Assembly: GCA_009767595.1 (NCBI GenBank)
Contig: VSDK01018474.1
Coordinates: 657,676-721,675, forward strand
Reading direction: 5' to 3'
DNA: 64,000 nucleotides
Origin: Symbiodinium kawagutii
Lineage: Eukaryota > Sar > Dinophyceae > Suessiales > Symbiodiniaceae
The notes beneath the pieces were generated by a model. That model worked only from the letters and a program-made list of their open reading frames with translations. It was not told the origin of the DNA and did no database searches. The position numbers and the translations under genes are program-made. Position 1 is the stretch's first letter; each line of letters begins with the position of its first letter. Positions 19,033-30,151 of this stretch are shown here, in pieces.

Positions 19033-21020
19033 TTGTGTTCCCCCTGTTGTGTAGTACCCCTTTTGGGTCATGTCCAATCCATTCATTGTGCTGGCTTTGC
19101 CAAGGCCCATGCCCGGCATGTGGTGGAGTTGGCCCGTGCGGAAGTCAGCTCAAACCGTGGTGCTCATGAAGGTGTTAGAGAATTTGCTCGAATAAGACTG
19201 GAAGATGCTGAACGGGGGGTACACGAAGTGTTACAGAAATACAACCTGACCTGCTCCGTTGAAACCAGCAAGGTTTACCTTGGTCCTTCTGGTGAGCTCC
19301 GACATTTCCCGTACATCAAGTTTAGCAGTTGGCTAAAATATTTGACAACCGAACGAATTGCAAGGCAACTTTGCGGTACCAACAGCTTACGTAAGATGAA
19401 GAAGGTATTGAAAGAATTTTGGGCTCGCTTTGCAGTTGTCCATGGAAATCATTCAATTCTGGACAGGGCACGACAGGGCTTGTTGGATCTAAGCAGCACA
19501 GTGCCACTGTTTACACACTCGGACGAAGGTCGGAGTTTCAAGAAAGAACCCATTTGGATCTTTAGTGTCCATGGTGCTTTGGGGAGGGGTACCAGGAGTT
19601 ACCTGAAGCGGGGCAAGGACAAAGCACCCCTTCAAAGGAGTCAAATGGGATTGAACTTTGTTGGACATACATTGTCGACGCAATTCCTGTACACGACAAT
19701 GTTGAAGGAGACATCCAATCAAAACCCTGGTGCGATACAAGAGCTTCTCAAACTGTTTGCTTTGGACATGGAACAGTTGGTCAATCAAGGTTTTGTGACA
19801 CAAGAAGGTTTCAGGCTTTGGTTTGTCCACTTGAATACAAAAGGCGATCTTCCTGCGCTGTCGAAAGTAGGAAACTTTGGCAGGACGTTTTTGAATCTGC
19901 CAAAAGCGGCAACGAGTCGCAAAGCTTGCGGTGGCATTTGCCACCGTTGTTTAGCAGCGCAAGAAGCAGACCCGGTAAGAGGTTTCCATGATATTCCATA
20001 TGAAGATCTTTCGCGATCACCAGCTTGGGTACAAACCATTGATGCAGTAGAACCGTGGACCACATACCCTGAAATTTTGAAAGGAGTTCCTCTTCATGGC
20101 GTGCAACCATCAAAGTTTTTTGCTTTCGATCTGTGGCATATATTCCACTTGGGAATTGCAAAGCATTTTGTTGCATCATCCATCGTTCTGATCATCGAAA
20201 GCGGCAATCTACCATTGCTTTCTACGGAAACGTCAGTGGAGTCCAAGTTTGGTGTGCTGACCCGGCTGTATGGACAGTATTGCAGGGACAAAAAGCTGTC
20301 AACAAATTTTTGCTCGGAACTATCGCGGGAAACCATGACATGGCCTCAAAGTTCAGCCTGTCCGGTGGGGAAATGGAACAAAGGTTCCACTTCTACAACC
20401 CTGATGCTTTTTTTGGGCTGGTTCGGGCAACACCACATCAAAGGACACACCCAAGACGAGTTGCTGCTTTTGGTTGTTGCTAGGTTTGTTCCAGTATCTT
20501 TTTTGGGTGCCCACATTGGGTTGAACTTTTTTCAGCACCAGCAACATGTGTTTTAAACATTTTTGTTTAAAGTTGCTGCTCCCCTGGTTTGACAATTGTT
20601 TTGCTGCCATCTGAGGCAAACACGACGATCAAAATCAACATGGCGATTTCCTATTTGTACAGTGCTGGGTTTTGGCTTCAAACGTGGAAGGGAACAAGAG
20701 TGGCAGATACCTTTTTCCATTTCCTTGGTTCCTACCAACGACTGGCATTCTTGACTTGGAGAATGAGAAAGAACAGGTACAAATTGATTCCAAAGCTTCA
20801 CTATTTTCACCATTTTGCGGTTGAACTGGACAGACAAAGTTCAATTGCTGATGTCCAGTGGGTAGAGAATCCTCTATCTACTTCAGTACAGTGCCAAGAA
20901 GACTATGTAGGCAGACCCTCACGGGTAGATAGAATTTTGATTCTTCAACACCGTGCACTGGTCGATGCCGACAGAGATCAGAGAGGCATGAGTGCATACG
21001 GTCATGGTGCGGGCATGTGA
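19033..21020 (+). CDS. DDE transposase-like protein (Plavaka/Tnp2-like), dinoflagellate family
   Basis: Exon 1 is open from 19033 to 20472. Exon 2 runs 20616-21020 and ends TGA. The GT donor at 20473 and the ATCTGAG|G acceptor join in phase 0. The N-terminal part contains AHARHVVELARAEV and RLEDAERGVHEVLQKY. The core has VPLFTHSDEGRSF, NTKGDLPALSKVG, CGGICHRCLAAQEA and FDLWHIFHLGIAKHF, then PVGKWNKG. Exon 2 carries RYKLIPKLHYFHHF and QEDYVGRPSRV. Acidic motifs plus a D-x-W-H-x-x-H-x-G block and a late Glu/Asp-Gly pair are the layout of RNase-H-fold transposases such as Plavaka/Tnp2; this assignment is inference. The frame is intact. The true start is uncertain: the first ATG after the open frame's 5' end is not well placed. 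Confidence 0.55.
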
Positions 21021-21238
21021 TTTTGCAACAATCTTACCAACTTTGCTAGATTACTTTCGATTATAGCTGTTTGTGTTTTGATTTATTTGGAGAAAAGCCT
21101 TCACCATGGATATCGTGGCTTTGGTCGGAGCTGAAGGGGATTGGGAGCGGAGAAGAGATGTGGTGTCCTGGGGTCAGGGTTTGTTGTGTATAGTAGTTTT
21201 ACTATTAAATTATCAACCCACTAAGAAACACCAAAAAT
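21021..21238. other. 3' flank of the transposase-like gene
   Basis: No coding frame was seen. A T-rich stretch at 21043-21090 precedes the AGTAGCGTATTTT repeat. Confidence 0.35.
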
Positions 21239-21277
21239 GCGTAAGTAGTGTATTTTGAAGTAAGTAGCGTATTTTGG
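21239..21277. repeat. AGTAGCGTATTTT repeat, downstream copy
   Basis: Two copies, AGTAGTGTATTTTG and AGTAGCGTATTTTGG, lie in the same orientation as the pair at 5309-5340. Together they bracket the three-gene block. Confidence 0.6.
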
Positions 21278-23240
21278 TATGTGGTTACATGAACATGTCA
21301 AAATGCATACCTTGACACCAAAAGGAAGAACAAACCGGCTCTAGGTAGTTTATATATATATATTACATATATAACCTTCTATATACACATGTTTGTGTGT
21401 TTCTTCAAATCCCCTATGTTGTGTTCATGATATTTGTTGTGACTTCGTAGATCAATGATGATTGTATGGCACCATACCATATGATACCATATGATAGTTT
21501 CATAGATATATCGTACAGTATCATATGATACTGTACGTATGTGCATCTGTCACGTACCAATGAGTAAGTAGCAACAGATAGATTTAGGGAATACATGCAA
21601 GTTGAACCACCAAAGTTTGGAGTTCTGAACTTAGAAATACTGGGAATATAGCTTTTGGGAGCCGGTGGTAAATCAGAAAAGCAGTTTCCGGCTGAAGTGG
21701 ATGGACTTGGGGAGTTCCTCAGCATGGTGGTTGACCAGGGATGAACAACAGCACGACGTGGCTGGCTTATCAAGTGACACAGCTTCGAATAGATGCCAAG
21801 AAGGTCCAGAACATCAAGAAAACGCTTTGGAAACGTTAAACTTGTGCGTTTGTTTTCAAATTTGTTTGCAGGATGACTGGATCTCTGAATGAGAAGGGTG
21901 TTTCAAACCTCATCACCACAGGCTCAGTGTCTATTGTTTCATGTATTTCCGCCTGGGGTCAGCGGTTTGACTTAGAGGGCACAGTGTGGCGTTCGCCAGG
22001 CTACAATCAAACAGGAGTAGGGAGCTCAGCTGCTGTTTGGATGGCTTGATCAACTCGCAAACGATCGTCGAAAGCGTATGAAATATAAAAGCGTTCTTGA
22101 TTCATCATGAATTGGGCGTTTTACAGATTAGTTCAACAGAGTGTTACCCTTATCTTTGCTACGCTGTCTTGAACCACGACCACCATTAGCTGTTTTGACT
22201 CACAAGGTCATAATATTTAATCATCAGCTTTTGTAAACGTCAACTCGACCTTCACATGTGCATGTTGCGCGCTTAAACGGAGTGCCTATCCAGCTAGCAA
22301 TATCGTAACAATAGTGGCTTTGGGCAGGGTTCACCTTGACACTCCCATATATTTTGACAGACTTTGGCTACGACATATGGTTTATTCAGAAGCTTTAACC
22401 ATTGAGCAAACACAGCACATTTGCAACGTTTACATATATTTACGGCAGTATTTGTCCTAGAAGACTTGATTATCAAAACACTTGGGGTATGTCATAGTGA
22501 CCAGCAGTTTTGTGGAAGTGAAGCAGTTGATTGGATGAACACGTGACACTATTCAGAGCCATGACGGAGTCTATGCCGTGAGAGGCACAAGACAGGCATA
22601 GGATATCATAAAGGAATAGACACAGCATGAGGTGTGCTGACCTCGATCATCCTTTGCAGATGTTTTCCCAGAATCATGCCTGCAAACCTTTGGGTCATGA
22701 CGAACCGGGTGTCGCCAACAGAAAACTCAACGCTATGGGTCGCAACTGGTTGGTTCTGAAAAGTCGATGTCCCCTTGCATGAAAACCCAAGCATATCTCT
22801 TCAACGGCAAGGACAACAATCAATGGAATGCAGGTGCCACAGGAGCCCATAAAGAATTTGGCACCAGATATTTGCAGAGAATGGTGGATGATTTTTCGCG
22901 TAGCCAAAACGCACAGCCTTTGGTGGTCGCGTGGTGTGAGACGCCCTCGCTACGAAAATCATCACGAATTACGCAGCACCAGAACCCAAATGTTGGATGA
23001 ATCGCAGTAATGAAATGACATGTATAGTCATTAAAACGTATTAAACATGATCAAACCATCTTGAATGTAACGAAAACATATTCAACCGCGTTATTTCATG
23101 CAGCCCCTTGGTGTGTGCATCTACCCCTGCGCCCTTCCAGGTTGCCGTCAACAATGGACCTCTTCAAGTCAACGCCTCAACGATGGCCACCAGTGATCAA
23201 TGGGGTCACCGTGGCAAGCAGAATTGTGGTGATGATTGAT
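21278..23240. other. no supported gene
   Basis: AT-rich with short TA tracts (about 21350-21375) and TATGATAC palindromes near 21480-21540. Frames of 60-80 codons (for example 21665-21892 and 22767-23000) have no recognised domains. Confidence 0.35.
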
Positions 23241-23354
23241 AGCTGGGGGTTTCTCAAGCCGTAGGGAAACCCCCAAGTTATGGTTGGTTTATTAGTGAAA
23301 ATGATTAAGCTGGATGATTTACGGGTACCCTTATGGCTTGAGAATCCCCCAGCT
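23241..23354. mobile_element. MITE family 1, copy 4
   Basis: The termini are AGCTGGGGGTTTCTCAAGCC and, inverted, AGCTGGGGGATTCTCAAGCC, with one mismatch in 20. The centre has the family's ATGGTTGGTTTATTA run. This is the cleanest terminal inverted repeat in the window. Confidence 0.85.
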
Positions 23355-24415
23355 TTGCAAAGATACAATTGGTGGGAACAGTTTGGAGATCATTGATCAT
23401 GTCACTTTGGTAATATCGGTGATTGAAATTCTTGATCAACCACGATTAAGAATACACCTAAGATCATTAACTAAGATTTGACCAAACGTTTTCACTTACT
23501 AAGCGACCAAACATTTACTAAGATATGGTAAGATATGTCATTGACTGAGTTCATGACGTGTGCAATTTGAATGAAGAATGGTCCACGGTATTTGATCCTG
23601 CAGGATCACCTCAGCCCATGGATTTTGAGTCACGCGGTTTGTGAACGAAGCAGCTTCGATTCCCATCAAACAACTGCCCGCGTTTCAAGGGAAATCAACA
23701 GCTGTTGATCACCGTATATAGTTGGTAGTTGAATTTGCTATATTGGAGTTAATGTTTTGGTTGCTTAGAATGATTTTCACCCTGAAGGTTTGGCAACTTT
23801 CCTTTCTTGAGGCGTGCATGCTGTAGGTCTCTGGTTTCCCTAGAGATGAAACCAGTGTCAGGGTGATCTTGGAGACCTCACCTGTTTGGATTGCAGTATC
23901 TTGTGCCAAAATTGCAGTCCATTGCAAGTATCAAATTCTTGGAAGTTCGCTTTCGCAGAGAAGAACATACATTTGCATACATTTGCTAACCTTTGTCATC
24001 AATGAGAGTTTTTTTTTGTTTTTGCATTTGGGTTAGATTTGCACATTCAACATCCAACGGTTGCCTAAACTCATAGCCGTTAAATGCAGTTAAGCTTTAA
24101 TGAAACTGGGAAGTCACTGCACACCGGTCGCAAGGTAACCTTGGTAGTGACTTCCAGCTGGTTGAATCAAGTCAAAGTTGTAAGGCACTGCCCTAGCGAA
24201 GTGCATCATGACCTAAGCAACAGCAGTTGGTCATTCTGAGAGCAGGTGCCATGCACTAAGAAGAGGAGTAGAAGGTGTGAAGTATTTGCAACATGCATAT
24301 TTATATTTATTTATTAATTTGCTAATGTGCCGAAGGCACTGAGTCTGTCCGCGATATATTTTTGATATGTATTTACATATATGTGAATATGATTTTGGTG
24401 TTTTTTATTGATATA
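23355..24415. other. no supported gene
   Basis: Repetitive AAGATNTGACCAAACG-type words occur at 23470-23540. A minus frame at 23709-23927 has no domain. Confidence 0.35.
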
Positions 24416-24545
24416 GTTTGTAATTATTGTTTATTGTTACATGTATATATATATATACTATATGTTTGTACTTTTATACAAGTATATGTGTATTTACAAA
24501 TATACATATGTAGATATACATATATAAATATACATATTTAAGTAT
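24416..24545. repeat. AT-rich simple repeat
   Basis: TA tract and degenerate TATATGTA/TACATA units. Confidence 0.85.
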
Positions 24546-24679
24546 CTACATGTAGAAATTCATTTACTCACATTGTATCCGTTTGGATCCAAATCAATGT
24601 GCATCATCTTGGCTGATCGGTGATGTGACTCGAACATAAGCAAGCTGCAGGTGAATCGCCCAGCAGAATCGCCCAATTG

Positions 24680-24790
24680 ATGGATCCGCGTCCTTGGCTA
24701 AGGAGGGAGATTGGTACTGCGAAGAGGGTTATGGAGGAACACCTCAGGCGAGTCGAAGTCGGAGAGCTCAACAGGACATCATGTGGCCAT
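24680..24790 (+). CDS. possible first exon, basic helical (hypothetical)
   Basis: A 37-codon frame from an ATG, MDPRPWLRREIGTAKRVMEE, ends at a strong donor (CCAT|GTAAGT). The frame is open upstream to 24629. Its composition looks like a real charged helix, but no partner exon could be placed downstream. A minus-strand frame overlaps. Confidence 0.3.
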
Positions 24791-24819
24791 GTAAGTTGTT
24801 TTAAGGCATTACACATATA

Positions 24820-26074
24820 CACTTCATATGCATTATGTATGATTAATCACATTTAGCTTGCACATGTTTATACTGCATCATGACATGTGTTTTATTCCCC
24901 CAGATGTTGTACAATATCAGATTGTTTATCATACAGTACCATTTTGATACAGTACCATATCTTGCGGGGTGAAGATAAATATCGCTGTGAGCACTGACCC
25001 TCAGGGTAGCATTTGTGGCGCATGCTCACAACAACAAATTTCAATAAACATTTGATTCATAATTTGTTCAAGTGGTAATTTTCGAAATACAATACTACGG
25101 TTGCCCAAGTGTTTCCGACATGAAAGGAACCATGTTCGATTCCATAAATCCACCCAAACTGCTCCAGAAACATGTAAACATATTTGATTGGACGAATCAA
25201 ATGGCACGTATTTGTTCTCCTTCAAAAGCCATAGACTTGCCATACATTTTTCAGATCATGCAGTGAATGTCAGTGCAACAAGGTCGAATTGCAAAGCTCC
25301 GTACTGCTATATACTTCCGTGACAGTCAAAAAGACTGGTTAGGTGATGTTAGGTGAACATTGCAACATATTACAGCCACAATTCTGCTTTCATAGGATGT
25401 CCATTATCGAGATGCGATCTTCAGGAGGGTTTTCTGCCCTCGAGACATATAATGTTTACTGGTTTACATGTGGATAAGTCCAAACATCCCAACTCCTAAC
25501 TTAAGATCCCAGCACATCAGTTTTCGATTTGTGTCCTGCACCGTGCGCACACTGATCTCTGGAGTTCACCGTGAGCTTGGGCGCAGATCACCTGCAGCGT
25601 TCTGACGGGCTGCGTTCCCTCGCTGGTTTTCGATGGCTGTGCGCCACTGCAACGTTGCCGGTGACTTGACGCTGAACTGGCGATGGTCTCGTGTAGCAGT
25701 TGAACTCAATGGTGGTTTGACTCCTGGTTCCTGGTGATTCATCTATGGCCAATTTATGGTTAACCCATGTGGTGGTTACTCTAATCTATGGCTAATCTAT
25801 GGTTGTTACATGTTGTTACTTTAGACTCTAATGAACGGCAAATCTATGGTTAACCATTAACCAACCATGGTTATTTTTGTGAATATCAGGACACCAGGAG
25901 ATGTTGTGGCCTTCCCTGAGCCTTTGAAAAGGCTCTCAACTAGGTGTGTATTCGACCACTGAGATGTCCATGCTCGGACATGGCCCATGTTGAGGTGACC
26001 ACCATGACACAAGTCACTCTGGAATCAAGGGCGATCACTGATCATAATTCAAACTCAACAGACGTGGCAGCTGG
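24820..26074. other. no supported gene
   Basis: Contains a cluster of short words of the CTATGGTTAACC type (25740-25880), probably a degraded inverted-repeat element. No domain-bearing frame was seen. Confidence 0.35.
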
Positions 26075-26511
26075 GTGTATTCATCCAGACATGACAGGTT
26101 GTTGGTTTGTGAGTGCTTGTGGGCTTGCAAATGCTTCCGCAATGCTTCCCCAAAGCTTTCCTGGTGTTTGAGACAAATCAAACGACGCGGGGATCAGCGT
26201 GTGCTCATGAACTGGGAAGCCACCAGTGGCGCATCCAAGGCCTATGAATATGTCCAATCCGCCTTGTCAATATGCCGGAAGCCCAGTGCAGTCGATTCTT
26301 CCAACGTCAGGGGGAGACTCTTAGGCTTTCTTCGGCTCAAAAAAGCTAAGCAGTTGCTATGATTGGAAAGCCTCAGTCGTGACAAAGCTTTGGAAATGGA
26401 TGTCCATCAGTTGTTCTATGATGTTTTAATGTCCATGAAAGTTGCACTGATTTGGAAAGATCCTGTTGGAAGCCACCTTAGCCCTTCTTTAGAAGATACA
26501 TGCATCAGATG
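26075..26511 (+). pseudogene. exon-like frame broken by one in-frame TGA (hypothetical)
   Basis: A frame from 26075 reads QIKRRGDQRVLMNWEATSG and reaches TGA at 26360-26362. The same frame then continues with LESLSRDKALEMDVHQLFYD and MKVALIWKDPVGSHLSPSL to TGA at 26509-26511. Both halves have protein-like composition, which suggests a single reading frame with a nonsense change. A short unspliced intron or two chance frames are alternatives. I do not recognise the family. Confidence 0.3.
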
Positions 26512-27046
26512 ATTGATGGCTTTTGATGCATCGGCTTATCACACCTGTGTTTCCCACATTGCACCAGTGTCATCAGAGCTAACCTGCACAGGATTTCCTT
26601 TCTCCCACCGCATTTGTGATTCCATTCCTTCAGGACATTTCCTCCTGCAATCGAAGTCTTGATGGAGGGGAGAACTGCGAGGTTCGGGAGGGTCTTTGGG
26701 AAACCGCGATGCACAGGACCCACTCAATAGGAGGCTAACAGCTCTGGCCAACATTGCTATGCCTACAATTTTCAGAGAAAGATTGTGTGATAGTTGTGTA
26801 GGCTGTCAACTCCATCCATGTAACAGGGGCAAAATGATTTTAGATGATTTCAAATGGATGGTTTTGAAGCCAAGTAGCTGGAGATCCAGTTTGTCAACGC
26901 CAGCAACACAGCTCGCCGGTGGCTTTCCATGGAAAAACTGGTGGGCGTTTGGTGAAGGTGCAAAGCTACAGGGGACCAGCTGATATTTCAGCAGTGAGGG
27001 TCTCAAGACCCATGCTCAACCATCATGTTCCGTCATGTTTGATACT
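26512..27046. other. no supported gene
   Basis: Competing frames near 26640-26730 on both strands; none is supported. Confidence 0.3.
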
Positions 27047-27133
27047 CCATCCATCCGTCCGTCCATCCGTCCGTCCATCCGTCCATCCATCCATCCATCC
27101 ATCCATCCATCCATCCATCCATCCATCCATCCA
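27047..27133. repeat. CCAT / CCGT tetranucleotide microsatellite
   Basis: CCAT units are interspersed with CCGT in the first half and pure in the second. Confidence 0.95.
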
Positions 27134-27159
27134 TGTTTGTTTTCAACCACATCATAGAC

Positions 27160-27290
27160 TGCCATCATCAATCATCATTGTGACGATGATTCATCATCAA
27201 TCATCATCCTTGTCAATCCTTAAACATCATCAATCATCAATCATCCATCATCCATCATTGTCCTCATCAATCATCATCCTTGTCAACCAG
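27160..27290. repeat. CATCATCAA-type simple repeat
   Basis: Degenerate ATCATC/AATCATC units follow the CCAT tract. Confidence 0.85.
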
Positions 27291-27431
27291 TCTCAGGGAC
27301 CAGCAATCATCGCCACCAGGTGTCCTGTCGCCTACCAGCCGTGGGCCTTCCGGTGAATGCCACCTGTCCAGAGGACAACACAGCGCCGCGGCGGCAGAGA
27401 GCTCCGAATCAAAGCATCACTTGCCATGTAG

Positions 27432-27478
27432 CTATGGGTCAATATTGATCAACCAATAATGGGGAAAATGACCCATAG
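27432..27478. mobile_element. MITE family 3, copy 1 (short)
   Basis: Perfect 10-bp termini CTATGGGTCA ... TGACCCATAG flank ATATTGATCAACCAATAATG. A related core lies at 54250-54288. Confidence 0.5.
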
Positions 27479-28794
27479 GTAACCAACAATGGTTCATAAC
27501 CAATAGCAGGGGATATATGGTTGTGGTAACCAACTGATATGATGGCCATTAGCTTATAGTAACCAACCAAATTATAGGTAAAACAGCCTGGTTAATGATA
27601 GGGGAACCAGGGGGACTAAGGGTGAACTGACCCACAGCCATGTAGGTGATCATAAAGCCACATGTTGGGGTTCTAAGTAGTTTAGTCACCATGCGTAAAC
27701 GATTTCTTACATGCATCCCATTGCATGTTGGTATCCTGAAGAACTGGTGGACAACATTAGGCACTCACAACTCTTTGATTTGCACTGAAAGAGGTGTGAG
27801 TTTGGCCACTGAAAAGGGATCGGAGATGATCGGAGGAGTACAAACTGCATCTGACGTCTCTCCCTTCCTGGTGGTCCTCAGTGAGTTTTTCGTTTGGCGG
27901 GGAATGCTGGTTATGATGAGCCTCCAGCCACCTATCTCCGTGCTGGTTCGGACGGAGGCTCATAGTGTTTGAACCTTTAGCCATCTAATATCCACTGACC
28001 ATGTCTAATCATATCTCACATCCAAAATCATCCAACATCACCAAGGGATTGAACCACCAAACTGATCGCTTGGGGAGACTCCCAGCCCCGATCCTTGAGC
28101 CCAGGTGCCCTTTCAAGAACTCATGGTTGGAATCTTAGAAATCTGCCTAGAGATCTCCCGTGATCTGCCCAGAAATCGCAGAGTTTTTGGCCTTGGGGAG
28201 CTTTTCAATCGCAAAGCTGACATAAAGATACAGTGGAAAGCCGTGGAAAGCCGTGGAAAGCTGTGAAAAATGTTGGTCCATGAGGCTGGGATTGATGCGT
28301 TAGTCTGCTGACTGCCGGTTTTTTTGTCGTCAGAACATGTTTGTTGTTGGTGGGTCAACCACGCTTAATCCCAACAGCCTCGGGGATTAATGTTGGTGTG
28401 TTAGTGTAGGTTACCCATTGAGGTAGTTTATGGAAACTTATGGTGCTCTCACCGTATAGCTATCCCCATAGTTTATGGATGTTGATGGTGGTTTAGTAAT
28501 CAAACATGGTACTCTCACTATATAATTATTGGTTAATCTCACTATCCACGTATGGTTAATCCCACTTCTGGACCTATTGGTAGTTTATGGACCAGCTATG
28601 GGGTCAACCTGCTGCCTAGACCGCCGAATTGGATCCAGAGACGAATCTGCCGACAGGATACAGGTGGGGGCACCTGTTTACCTCGACAAATGACTCCTTA
28701 AGGTACACAAGACAGATGTTTTCATTCTGCCTGCAGCTATTCCTTTATCATCTACATGTGTTTGCTGAATTTCTTTTGCAGAATTTATTTATAC
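27479..28794. other. no supported gene
   Basis: Degraded GGTAACCAA/TATGGTTGT words run to about 27620. A triple CCGTGGAAAG repeat lies at 28236-28262, and words of the GTTTATGG type at 28420-28590. The plus frame at 27646-27972 is overlapped by a minus frame; neither is called. Confidence 0.35.
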
Positions 28795-28890
28795 ATATTT
28801 GTACATATATATATATATTTAATTATCTATTTATTTATCTATTTTTAATTTACTTATTTTCATATATATATATATGTATATATACACACA
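28795..28890. repeat. AT-rich simple repeat
   Basis: ATATAT tracts and TTATTTATC units. Confidence 0.85.
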
Positions 28891-29988
28891 TTTGGATCAA
28901 TGTAGCCAGATATACATAGACTCACAATTTCCCCAAATTGCCAGGGTCAGACTTTTACATCACGGTCAGTTCCTGTCTTTCAGGGACTGAATTTTTTGAC
29001 CCAGAGGCTAGGGCCCAACAGTATGCAGATTTAGGACCGGAAGTTCTAGGTATTTATGTATATGTTTAGATGGACAGTTGACAGCTGTGTTTTTATACAG
29101 ATTGCGCACACAACACTTCACACATTTAGTGCATTGTCGTTTCTGATCAAGAGTCCACATCACATGCTGATGGCAGGCTGTGAACATGGAGCGGTTGGAT
29201 TTCAATTTGGGTTCTTCCAATACCAAGAACTGGTAGTTTTTTCTTGCCATATTTGGCAGGTTGTTAGAAGAGCAATTTGGAGCCAGGGGGATCTTCAGTG
29301 CTATCGCTTTAAAGGGGCTGGCAAGGAGTTTCCAGGATCCACCCCATGTGTGCAGACAGGAGCTACCAGGAGTGGCGTAACATGGCGCAACCAATCGGTA
29401 GCCGCTTTGCGCTGATGTTGGCTATCCTATCAATAGCAGGTGGCCACAACGAACCGGTGGATATTTGAGCTTTCAGAGCTCAAGTGATTGAAAAAAACAA
29501 CAACCACCAGTCCACCAACCAGAGCTTCCAAAATGCACTTCATGTCTTTGAAATGGATCAAATCCAGCTGACGAGCTAACAGCTAACGTTGATCATTCAC
29601 CTCCCTGAATCTCAGTATACCTCAGTACAAAGATGCGGCGCGCGGCTGATTTCTGGTTGATGGTAGCTTATATTTGTACAGGTTACTAGAGATTGATAGG
29701 CGTATCAGACATACGTAATGACAATAATGTGCATATCTGCATATCTATTTTTTGGTCTAGTCCATGCATGCACATCATATGTTCACTCTGCATGAGATAG
29801 CTTAAACATCATTTATACTTCTGGTAGATACGCACATGCTTTTGTGCTACAGCTTCGCACAGATGTTCTTGATATGTTGGCTGATATAAGGAGCCATACA
29901 TGGTCGTAGGGGTTTTATACCCCTATAACCCCGATGCATCATCTCATTCGTATAACTATAGATAACCCCTTGATGTTTTTGATTGGAT
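28891..29988. other. no supported gene
   Basis: Two long frames (29056-29415 plus, 29008-29394 minus) cover the same bases, so neither is called. A word AATTTGGAGCCAGG here recurs at 40442. Confidence 0.35.
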
Positions 29989-30151
29989 TCGAACGTGAGC
30001 AGTGCATTTTGCCAGGCCGTTTGAGTTTCCTCATTGCGAAACTCCAAGCTTTTGCTCGGCCCCTTGTCTCATGTATGTCAAGTCTGCCTGTGTCATGGTA
30101 ATTACGCACCATTTCAATGGTTTGGTCGGCGACAAAGCGGTCATTGACCAC
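29989..30151 (-). CDS. minus-strand exon candidate, basic (hypothetical)
   Basis: Read on the minus strand from 30151: VVNDRFVADQTIEMVRNYHD, then HETRGRAKAWSFAMRKLKRP. The composition is strongly protein-like, with regularly spaced charges. The frame is open a few codons upstream to an AG that could be an acceptor (ATCAATCAAG). No domain is recognised and no partner exon was found. Confidence 0.3.

Noticed and set aside
29008..29415. Two long frames on opposite strands over the same bases
   Set aside because: No domain or splice evidence favours either, so neither is called as a gene.
29991..30010. GTTCGAATCC on the minus strand, like a tRNA T-loop
   Set aside because: No matching acceptor, D or anticodon stems could be folded around it.
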